A stretch of DNA of 45,463 nt from Aneurinibacillus terranovensis DSM 18919. GTDB lineage: Bacteria; Bacillota; Bacilli; Aneurinibacillales; Aneurinibacillaceae. Of this stretch, positions 6,785 to 14,205 are shown one piece after another (position 1 is the first letter of the stretch; the number at the start of each line of letters is the position of its first letter). The notes below the pieces were generated by a model, which had not been told where the DNA came from, did not search any database, and saw only the letters and a program-made list of their open reading frames with translations. A program made the position numbers and the translations under genes. The DNA lies in contig NZ_KE387174.1 of NCBI RefSeq assembly GCF_000430625.1, forward strand, positions 1-45,463, in the 5' to 3' direction.

Positions 6785-8461
6785 ATGAACGATAATCCGC
6801 TAATTGTCCAGGGAGATCGAACCCTACTGCTTGAAGTGAACCATCCACTTTACCGCGAGGTGAGAAATGAAATTCTGCCTTTTGCGGAGTTGGTTAAAAG
6901 CCCGGATTATATCCATACGTATCGCATGACCCCTCTGTCTCTCTGGAACGCCGCGTCCCTTGGTCTGACAGCGGAGGCAATTATCGAGACGCTCCTGAAG
7001 TATTCGAAGTATGAAATGCCGCGCCATATTTTTCAGGAAATACACCATACCGTAGCGCGCTATGGTAAATTGAAGCTCACCCTTGTTAATGATGAACTGA
7101 TTCTAACGGCATGCGAGGAAGAGATCATAACGGATCTACTCGGGTATACGTCGATTGCCCGCCTTGTGCTCCGGCAAATCGACGCACGTACAGTGGTTAT
7201 CCCAAAATATCTGAGAGGAGCTATTAAACAGTCGCTCATTAAACTCGGATATCCCGTACAGGACGTATCCGGCTACACAGATGGAGAGCCGCTGGCGGTA
7301 ACGCTGGAGGAGACGGCCGATTTCACTCTTCGCTCCTATCAAAAAGAATCGGTTGATGCTTTCTATGCGGGTGGCACCGTTTACGGGGGTAATGGCGTGA
7401 TCGTTCTCCCTTGCGGCGCTGGCAAAACGATCGTAGGAATGGCCGCTATCGCCAGGGTGGGGATGGCGACCCTGATTTTGACAAGCAATACTACGTCCGT
7501 TCACCAATGGCGGGAAGAAATTATCAAGCGGACATCGCTAACGCCAGAGGAGGTTGGAGTTTACACAGGCCAGGAAAAACAAGTGCGTCCGATAACCATT
7601 AGTACATACCAAATGATCACCTACCGAAAAACGGACGGTGACTTTCCTCACCTTGCGCTTTTTCACGAACGAAACTGGGGGTTGATCGTCTACGATGAGG
7701 TTCATTTATTGCCTGCTCCTGTGTTTCGTATGACCGCTGATATTCAAGCGAAAAGGCGATTGGGATTGACGGCCACTCTTGTCCGGGAAGATGGGCGGGA
7801 AGAAGATGTGTTCAGCCTGATTGGCCCGAAAAAATATGAATTGCCATGGCGCACGCTGGAGGAGGCCGGATTTATTGCGCGCGCCTCATGCACGGAAATT
7901 CGGGTTCCGCTTATAGGGAAAGAGCGGCGCGCGTATATCGAAGCGGGGGAGCGTCAAAAATTCCGCATCGCTTCGGAGAATTCCGAGAAAATCAGAGTAA
8001 TTAAGGAACTGCTGTTGCAACACAAGAATGACCAGATGCTTATTATCGGACAATACGTATCCCAATTGGAATTTTTGTCAGAAGAGTTAGGCATTCCGCT
8101 CGTCACAGGACGAACGCCTCATGCGGAGCGGGAAATATTGTACGCGAAATTTCGCAGTGGACAGCTTGGAAGATTAATTGTTTCGCGGGTCGCTAATTTT
8201 GCAGTGGATCTGCCGGACGCCAATGTGGCCGTCCAGTTGTCCGGAACATTTGGCTCCCGTCAGGAGGAGGCGCAGCGCCTCGGAAGGATTCTCCGCCCGA
8301 AAGCGAACAACCATGCGTATTTTTACACGGTTGTCTCTTCGAATTCCAATGAGGAACAATATGCCTTAAAGCGGCAGATGTTTCTTGTAGAGCAAGGATA
8401 CACATATGAACTCATCCATAAAGAAGAAAATTTGCGAAAAACAATGTCGGATTTTCTATAA
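6785..8461 (+). CDS. XPB-type superfamily 2 DNA helicase
   Basis: 558 residues. Motifs: Walker A LPCGAGKT (about 208), DEVH in IVYDEVHLLP (about 303), LTATLVREDG, and motifs V-VI in VANFAVDLPDANVAVQLSG and RQEEAQRLGRILRP. DEVH plus the ATLVREDG RED-like motif and an N-terminal damage-recognition-like domain are hallmarks of the XPB/Rad25 family, known from eukaryotic and archaeal repair and scattered bacteria. Its job in Bacillales is unclear, probably DNA repair. ATG 6785 is chosen because GGAGGA ends 6 nt upstream; the in-frame ATG at 6779 abuts the binding site. No nuclease partner gene is adjacent. Confidence 0.9.
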   Translation: MNDNPLIVQGDRTLLLEVNHPLYREVRNEILPFAELVKSPDYIHTYRMTPLSLWNAASLGLTAEAIIETLLKYSKYEMPRHIFQEIHHTVARYGKLKLTLVNDELILTACEEEIITDLLGYTSIARLVLRQIDARTVVIPKYLRGAIKQSLIKLGYPVQDVSGYTDGEPLAVTLEETADFTLRSYQKESVDAFYAGGTVYGGNGVIVLPCGAGKTIVGMAAIARVGMATLILTSNTTSVHQWREEIIKRTSLTPEEVGVYTGQEKQVRPITISTYQMITYRKTDGDFPHLALFHERNWGLIVYDEVHLLPAPVFRMTADIQAKRRLGLTATLVREDGREEDVFSLIGPKKYELPWRTLEEAGFIARASCTEIRVPLIGKERRAYIEAGERQKFRIASENSEKIRVIKELLLQHKNDQMLIIGQYVSQLEFLSEELGIPLVTGRTPHAEREILYAKFRSGQLGRLIVSRVANFAVDLPDANVAVQLSGTFGSRQEEAQRLGRILRPKANNHAYFYTVVSSNSNEEQYALKRQMFLVEQGYTYELIHKEENLRKTMSDFL

Positions 8462-8544
8462 AAACCCGATTCACTTATCCCCTTCTGTCCTTTTTGTGGT
8501 AGTATATGTTACGAGAGAGGAAATCGATCGAAGGGGAAAAGTCG

Positions 8545-9579
8545 ATGAAGAAAAAAATATTCTTTCTCGCTGTGTTGTGTTTTGCAGCACTGGGGTATGT
8601 TTTTAATGAAGATCCGACGTTTACGTTCGCTTTTAAAAGCTCCCAGGTTAAGTCTACGGTAGAGCAGCTTCAAGTGAGGGAACAACCGGCGAGAACTTTT
8701 GAAGTATATGAGTATAATACATTATTAAAGTCTTTTGGGACGTTTGAAGAGGCGGTTAACTATGCGCGGCAGCACACTCATGCATCCGTGCGAAAAAAGC
8801 AGGGGGATGAGCTGTGGAATAATTACGGTCCGTTTATCGTATATACAAACGGCCGCTACGCCAGTGATTTTTCTACATATAAAGAGGCGCTTTCTTATGC
8901 GAGGAAAGCAAAGTCTGCTGCCATCTACACACATATCGACCACCTGCTCATCTGGAATAGCGGAGACCCGCTAAAAGGCAGTGCGCAGGTGGATGCCCCG
9001 CTACTTTCACAGCTGCCCGAACTGCCGCGGGGATGTGAAGTGACCAGCCTCGCGATGCTTCTTGGGTCTGCCGGCATTCAAGTGGACAAAATGACGCTTG
9101 CTAATGAAGTAGCAAGGGATACTACACCTTATACGCAAGAGAACGGTCAGGTGTACTTTGGAAATCCGAATACCGGTTTTGTCGGTAGCATGACCTCGCT
9201 TGATGATCCGGGGTTTGGTGTCTTTCACGGGCCGATTAAAGATTTGGCAGAAAAATATTTGCCCAATCGAATTGTGGATTTAACAGGCATCGGTTTCTCG
9301 GATATTTTGTACCAGATACAAAAGGGAAGGCCTGTATGGATCATTTCCAATGCCGAATTTGTACCTCTGGATGACAGCTATTTTCAAACGTGGGATACGC
9401 CAACGGGAAAGATTAGCACTACATATAAAGAACATTCCGTATTGTTAACAGGATATGATGATTCATATGTATATTTTAATGATCCGCTGGCCGGTGTGAA
9501 AAATCGAAGGATGCCGCTTCCCAGCTTTAAAGCTGCATGGGAGCAGATGGGAAGCCAGGCGATCACGTATATCAAATAA
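8545..9579 (+). CDS. Exported C39-like (papain-fold) cysteine peptidase
   Basis: 344 residues. An N-terminal hydrophobic stretch (KKKIFFLAVLCFAALGYVF) is probably a signal peptide or anchor. Residues about 50-140 hold two similar units (FEVYEYNT...SFGTFEEAVNYAR and FIVYTNGR...DFSTYKEALSYAR). The catalytic part follows: Cys164 in PRGCEVTSLAML, His297 in EHSVLLTGYD and then YFNDPL, as in the Peptidase_C39_2 group. It likely acts outside the membrane; substrate unknown. ATG 8545 is set by AAGGGG 8 nt upstream. A clear terminator follows, so it is a one-gene unit. Confidence 0.85.
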   Translation: MKKKIFFLAVLCFAALGYVFNEDPTFTFAFKSSQVKSTVEQLQVREQPARTFEVYEYNTLLKSFGTFEEAVNYARQHTHASVRKKQGDELWNNYGPFIVYTNGRYASDFSTYKEALSYARKAKSAAIYTHIDHLLIWNSGDPLKGSAQVDAPLLSQLPELPRGCEVTSLAMLLGSAGIQVDKMTLANEVARDTTPYTQENGQVYFGNPNTGFVGSMTSLDDPGFGVFHGPIKDLAEKYLPNRIVDLTGIGFSDILYQIQKGRPVWIISNAEFVPLDDSYFQTWDTPTGKISTTYKEHSVLLTGYDDSYVYFNDPLAGVKNRRMPLPSFKAAWEQMGSQAITYIK

Positions 9580-9586
9580 TCTTGGT

Positions 9587-9627
9587 AACTTCTGGTACTG
9601 TTTCATGTAAGGGCCAGAAGTTTTTTT
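9587..9627 (+). terminator. Terminator of C39 peptidase gene
   Basis: AACTTCTGG pairs with CCAGAAGTT across an 18-nt loop, followed by a T7 run. Confidence 0.85.
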
Positions 9628-9708
9628 GAATGGAAGTTTTTCATTTGATTTTAAGAATTTATGGGTAGACTTATAGTTATTACGTGAATGACTAGGAGAT
9701 TACAATCA

Positions 9709-11700
9709 ATGTGTGGATTTGTTACTGTTTATAACAAACAGCAAAAGCCCGTCTCACGCGAGAAACTTGAGAAAATGACTCGCATTATCGCGCATCGCGG
9801 ACCGGACGATGAGGGCTTTTTAGTGGAAAATCATATAGGATTAGGTTTTCGCAGGCTTAGTATTATTGATTTGCAGCACGGTGCTCAGCCGCTGAGCAAT
9901 GCGGCCGGTGATATTTGGATTACGTTCAACGGTGAAATTTATAATTATTTGGAATTAAAGGCCTGGCTGGCCGATAAAGGACATGAGTTTCAAACGACGT
10001 CCGATACGGAAGTAATTGTTCACCTGTACGAGGAAGTAGGGATGGAGTGTCCGAAATATTTACGCGGCATGTTTGGTTTCACGATTCTTGATTTGAAGCG
10101 CAATCTATTGTTTGGCGCACGCGATCCGTTTGGCATTAAGCCGTTGTACTGGACGGAAACCCCTGACAGCTTTTTGTTTGGTTCAGAGATTAAATCGCTT
10201 CTGGAATCCGGTGAGACCGAACGGGAAGTGGATATTCACTCTTTTTATCATTACCTTACCTATCAGTATGTACCGGAACCTGCCACCATGTTCCGTGGGA
10301 TTCATAAGCTGGAAGCCGGACATCAATTTGTGATTCAAGATGATACACTCACGATCGAACGGTACTATACGGTCGAATTTAAACCGGAGGACAAGCCTCT
10401 CTCTTACTATATTGAGGGAATTCAGCATGTTTTGGAAGAGTCGGTACGGCTGCATCGCATAAGCGATGTGCCGCGGGGCGCGTTCTTGTCCGGGGGTATC
10501 GATTCAAGCGCACTCGTTGCTCTGCTGCAAAGGCTGGAACCGACCAAAACGTTCTCGGTCGGATTTGAAATCCCCGGTTACAGTGAACTTGATCTCTCCC
10601 GGCAAACGGCTGCTTATCTCGGGACGGAACACCATGAGATCCGCGTAAACGCCGAGCAGTACCTTGCCGCGCTGCCTTCACTCGTATGGCACCAGGATGA
10701 ACCTGTAGCAGATCCGGCGGCGGTAGGGCTTTATTTTGTATCCCAGCTCGCCCGCCAGCATGTAACCGTCGCGTTTTCCGGTGAGGGGGCCGATGAGTTT
10801 TTTGGCGGCTATAACATTTACCGGGAACCTTATGATTTGCGCCATATCCAGCGGCTCCCGCGGTTTGTCCGTACCATTTTACGCAGCATAGCGTCACGCA
10901 TGCCGGTAGGGATGAAAGGAAAAAGTTATATTGAAAGAGGCACGACCCCGCTTGAGGAACGCTTTTTTGGAAATGCGAAGATCTTTACGGATGAGGCAAA
11001 GCGGGATATTGTAAAAGCTGAACTGTTTGATACGGTTCCTTATCAGACGGCCCGTACCGTAACGGCTCCTCTGTATAAGAATACAGATCATTACGATGAT
11101 GTCACACGCATGCAATATGTTGATATCCATACATGGCTTCGCGGGGATATATTAATGAAAGCGGACAAAATGTCGATGGCCAATTCACTGGAAGTGCGGG
11201 TTCCGTTTGTCGATCCGAAAGTATTTGAATTTGCGGCGACGATTCCCACGAAGTATAAAATTGCAGAGGGAACAACAAAATATGCTCTGCGTCAAGCGAT
11301 GAAGGAATTTTTGCCGGCTGACGTGCAGAGCAGAAAAAAACTTGGCTTTCCGGTTCCGACCCGCGTGTGGCTTCGTGCCGAGTGGTATGAGTGGGCGCGA
11401 GACTTAATTGATAGCGCGGCGGTCGACAGATACTTGAACAAGGACGTTGTGCGTTCCATGCTGGAGGATCATCGCGACGGCAAAGCAGACTACAGCCGTA
11501 AACTCTGGACCCTCTTGATTTTTATGCTTTGGCACCAGATTTTTATCGAAAATAAAGCCGGTTTGCAGCATGACGCCGCCACATCACCATTGGCAGAGGA
11601 CATACAGGCGCAGCAGGATCAGGAGACAAACATAAACGAGAAGCAGAATGAATCGTTCCAAGATGAATCGTCTAAGGATAACGTTTCGTCCATTTCATAA
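9709..11700 (+). CDS. asnO: Asparagine synthetase (glutamine-hydrolysing), AsnB/AsnO class
   Basis: 663 residues. The N-terminal Ntn glutaminase domain begins with the nucleophile Cys right after Met (MCGFVTVYN), which fixes the start at ATG 9709; an upstream in-frame ATG at 9688 would bury that Cys. Further glutaminase motifs are HRGPDDEG, RLSIID and FNGEIYNY. The synthetase half has the PP-loop FLSGGIDSSALVAL and the ATP/aspartate-binding SGEGADEFFGGY. It makes asparagine from aspartate, glutamine and ATP. About 50 extra C-terminal residues are Gln/Asp/Glu/Ser rich and low complexity, beyond the roughly 614 usual for AsnO. The AsnO symbol rests on length class and the spore-former context only. 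Confidence 0.9.
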   Translation: MCGFVTVYNKQQKPVSREKLEKMTRIIAHRGPDDEGFLVENHIGLGFRRLSIIDLQHGAQPLSNAAGDIWITFNGEIYNYLELKAWLADKGHEFQTTSDTEVIVHLYEEVGMECPKYLRGMFGFTILDLKRNLLFGARDPFGIKPLYWTETPDSFLFGSEIKSLLESGETEREVDIHSFYHYLTYQYVPEPATMFRGIHKLEAGHQFVIQDDTLTIERYYTVEFKPEDKPLSYYIEGIQHVLEESVRLHRISDVPRGAFLSGGIDSSALVALLQRLEPTKTFSVGFEIPGYSELDLSRQTAAYLGTEHHEIRVNAEQYLAALPSLVWHQDEPVADPAAVGLYFVSQLARQHVTVAFSGEGADEFFGGYNIYREPYDLRHIQRLPRFVRTILRSIASRMPVGMKGKSYIERGTTPLEERFFGNAKIFTDEAKRDIVKAELFDTVPYQTARTVTAPLYKNTDHYDDVTRMQYVDIHTWLRGDILMKADKMSMANSLEVRVPFVDPKVFEFAATIPTKYKIAEGTTKYALRQAMKEFLPADVQSRKKLGFPVPTRVWLRAEWYEWARDLIDSAAVDRYLNKDVVRSMLEDHRDGKADYSRKLWTLLIFMLWHQIFIENKAGLQHDAATSPLAEDIQAQQDQETNINEKQNESFQDESSKDNVSSIS

Positions 11701-11718
11701 ACAGTAACTCAGATAGAA

Positions 11719-11766
11719 AACCGCCACATTACCGCCATACCGGATGTGGCGGTTCTTCTTTTTTTG
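11719..11766 (+). terminator. Terminator of asparagine synthetase gene
   Basis: Perfect AACCGCCACAT / ATGTGGCGGTT stem followed by CTTCTTTTTTT. Confidence 0.9.
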
Positions 11767-11817
11767 GGTAACACTAATAAGGGGAAAAGGCTTGTTCCCA
11801 GGAAAGGTGTGATAAAC

Positions 11818-12720
11818 ATGTATGATTGTGCGGTGATAGGCGGTGGAATCGCGGGGCTGCAGGCTTCCGTTATACTGGGGCGTTATATGCACAATACCGT
11901 CGTGATTGATCGCCATCATGGTCGCTCGCTGATGGCAAAGAACTATAAAAATATTCTTGGTTGGCCTAACGGTATTTCCGGCCCGCAGCTTCGTGAGGTC
12001 GGGTGGAACCAGGCGCGTGAAGTTGGAGTGGAATTCGTGGAAGCCGCTGTGATCGGTGGTTATAAAAAAGGGAACTCTTTTGTTCTTCAATGCAGCAACG
12101 GAACGATGATAGAAGCAAAGCGGCTGCTCATAAGTACCGGTTTACTTGATCAAATTCCGGAAAACATAGAAGGGTTAAAAGATGTGCTTGGCCTTGCTGT
12201 TTATGTTTGCCCTGATTGTGATGGATATGAAATCAAAGATAAGCGAACGCTGGTTTTTGGAGCCGGAGATGTCGGTGCATCTCTGGCATGTATGCTGCTT
12301 TACTGGACGAAAGAAGTTACGTATATCAATCATGAGCCGGATAGCCGGCCAGTGTCCCCGCATTGGCTGGATAAATGCAAGGAGAAAAGCGTGGCCATTG
12401 TAGAGGGGCCGATCCGCAGGGTGAATTATGCGGATTTGCAAGCCTTATCGTCTGTGGAGTTAACAAACGGCGAAATTATCGAAGGTGAAAAAGGATTTAT
12501 TGCGTTTGGAGGCAACGAGCCGCAATCGGACCTGGCAAGCCAGCTCGGGGTTGAACGATTGGAAAACGGTCATATTCCGGTAGACGGAAGAAGCAAAAAG
12601 ACGAATGTCCCGAACATCTGGGCAGCCGGGGACGTGGTGGCCCACTCCCAGCTTGTAGCCATTGCGATGGGAGACGGAGCGCAGGCGGCTATCTGGATTC
12701 ATAAAAGTTTACAAAAATGA
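11818..12720 (+). CDS. Thioredoxin-reductase-like FAD/NAD(P) disulfide oxidoreductase
   Basis: 300 residues. FAD-binding GGGIAGLQA at the N-terminus, an NAD(P)-binding segment (VFGAGDVGAS), redox-active CPDC in VCPDCDGYE (about 131) and the C-terminal FAD signature IWAAGDVV. The domain order is that of low-molecular-weight thioredoxin reductases, but the CxxC is followed by DGYE, closer to the GliT-like dithiol oxidase/reductase branch than to classical TrxB (CATCDG-type). No thioredoxin gene is nearby. Start at ATG 11818 with GGAAAGGTG upstream. A true TrxB is possible but less likely. Confidence 0.85.
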   Translation: MYDCAVIGGGIAGLQASVILGRYMHNTVVIDRHHGRSLMAKNYKNILGWPNGISGPQLREVGWNQAREVGVEFVEAAVIGGYKKGNSFVLQCSNGTMIEAKRLLISTGLLDQIPENIEGLKDVLGLAVYVCPDCDGYEIKDKRTLVFGAGDVGASLACMLLYWTKEVTYINHEPDSRPVSPHWLDKCKEKSVAIVEGPIRRVNYADLQALSSVELTNGEIIEGEKGFIAFGGNEPQSDLASQLGVERLENGHIPVDGRSKKTNVPNIWAAGDVVAHSQLVAIAMGDGAQAAIWIHKSLQK

Positions 12721-12777
12721 CTGTTATATATCAAACAATACATTATTATAATACACTCTATTAAAGTGACAGAATTT

Positions 12778-12807
12778 CTCAGCTTGGCGACCAGCTGAGT
12801 TTTTTTA
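12778..12807 (+). terminator. Terminator of the flavoprotein gene
   Basis: CTCAGC / GCTGAG stem with an inner GG/CC pair, followed by T7. Confidence 0.85.
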
Positions 12808-12992
12808 TTTATTAATTTAAATATGTTGTTAATAGTTATAATTAAACTCTGTACCAGTGTTATTTTTATAATTGTTATATATCTGTTTTTCATATAGATT
12901 ACCAATGAGTTTAAAAAGTATCCTTATCCAGAAAGGAAAGAAAGCGATTTAAAAATGAAGGACCATTTTTATTAAAGATAACGTAAAAACTG
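12808..12992. other. AT-rich intergenic spacer without recognisable genes
   Basis: Strongly AT-rich. It has no open frame longer than a few codons with a binding site, and no stable hairpin beyond the terminator on its left. It leads into the oxidoreductase promoter. Confidence 0.6.
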
Positions 12993-13021
12993 TTGTCATA
13001 TGAAATCATGTCTGTTATAAT
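12993..13021 (+). promoter_or_regulatory. Sigma-A promoter of the 2-oxoacid:ferredoxin oxidoreductase operon
   Basis: TTGTCA and TATAAT separated by exactly 17 bp. The expected start site is near 13028, leaving a leader of about 150 nt before the first ATG. No obvious riboswitch fold is seen in that leader. Confidence 0.8.
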
Positions 13022-13178
13022 CTAAATATCGATTGAAAACAATTCCATAATCCTATAGTAAACCAAATAAACTTTATGGGAAGTTGTGGGAAGAGAGTCT
13101 GTAAAAAATCGAAAAAAGAAATGTGTATCAATTATTCTAACTGCTGTTTTGTCCAGTGATTAAAGGAGGGTATAGGGG

Positions 13179-14183
13179 ATGTCGATACTTCCGAAGAAAA
13201 ATGAACTTGGGTTTTATGAAATTCGCCTGGAGTCAATCGGTGGGCTCGGAGCGAATTTGGCCGGAAAAATGCTGGCGGAAGCCGGAGTGTTAGGTCTAGG
13301 TTTAAATGGAATGAATTTTTCGTCATATGGTTCGGAAAAGAAAGGGTCTCCCGTTAAGTCGTTTATTCGTTTTAGCGATCCGGATGTGAATATTCGGGCG
13401 GCAAGCCCAATTGAGCGCCCGCATGTTGTCGGTATTTTCCATGAAGCGCTTTATAAAACAGTGGATGTTGTTTCGGGTCTTGATTCCGAGGGAATTGTCC
13501 TGGTCAACTCGACACGCAGCTATGATGAGGTGCGCGAATCGGTGAACCTCGAACATGGAACGCTTGCGATTGTTGACGCTCTCGGCATCGCTGTGGAGGA
13601 AAAAACAAAGGTTAACACCGCCATGTTAGGTGCGCTCTTCCGGGTTTGCGATTTTCTCGATCCGGAAGCGATGAAAAACGTCATCCGGAAAACGTTTGAG
13701 AAAAAATATCCACATCTTGTTGAACCGAATATTCGCACATTTGACCGCGGATATAATGAAGTGGCTTTTAAAACGTATGAAGCTTCTGAAGGGGCAGAAG
13801 GAAAGCTGTTCGTTCGTCCGGTTCCTGCCCTGGGGTACATGACCCAGCCGATGGGTGGAGTCATCATAAACCCTGGCAACAGCATTCTTAAGGATTTGAG
13901 CGGCAGCAGACAGGGATTTTTACCTGAATACCATGCGGACAAATGCATTCACTGTGCGGCTTGCGATACGGTTTGCCCGGATTTTTGCTTCGTATGGGAA
14001 GAGGGACAGGATAAAAAAGGCCGTCCTCAGATGTTCTTAAGCGGAATTGACTATCAATACTGCAAAGGATGCTTAAAATGCGTGCAGGCATGTCCTGTTG
14101 AAGCGTTATCGGAAATGCGTGAAGATATCGGGTATGCCGAAGAACATCGAGTTCCGCATAAATTTGTATTAGCCTCTAACTAA
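13179..14183 (+). CDS. 2-oxoacid:ferredoxin oxidoreductase, fused gamma-delta subunit
   Basis: 334 residues. Residues about 1-195 are the gamma (catalytic accessory) domain beginning GFYEIRLESIGGLGAN. The C-terminal part is a 2[4Fe-4S] ferredoxin-like delta domain with CIHCAACDTVCP (about 254) and CKGCLKCVQACP (about 293). Together with the next gene it forms a complete enzyme that oxidatively decarboxylates a 2-oxoacid (pyruvate or a branched/2-oxo relative) to the acyl-CoA and reduces ferredoxin. Start at ATG 13179, with AAAGGAGG upstream. The substrate cannot be told from sequence by eye. Confidence 0.9.
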   Translation: MSILPKKNELGFYEIRLESIGGLGANLAGKMLAEAGVLGLGLNGMNFSSYGSEKKGSPVKSFIRFSDPDVNIRAASPIERPHVVGIFHEALYKTVDVVSGLDSEGIVLVNSTRSYDEVRESVNLEHGTLAIVDALGIAVEEKTKVNTAMLGALFRVCDFLDPEAMKNVIRKTFEKKYPHLVEPNIRTFDRGYNEVAFKTYEASEGAEGKLFVRPVPALGYMTQPMGGVIINPGNSILKDLSGSRQGFLPEYHADKCIHCAACDTVCPDFCFVWEEGQDKKGRPQMFLSGIDYQYCKGCLKCVQACPVEALSEMREDIGYAEEHRVPHKFVLASN

Positions 14184-14205
14184 AGTGACGGGGGGAGAAG
14201 AGAAA

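Noticed and set aside
12993-13178. T-box or other riboswitch in the oxidoreductase leader
   Set aside because: The leader is AT-rich, with no T-box sequence, no terminator hairpin and no strong stem.
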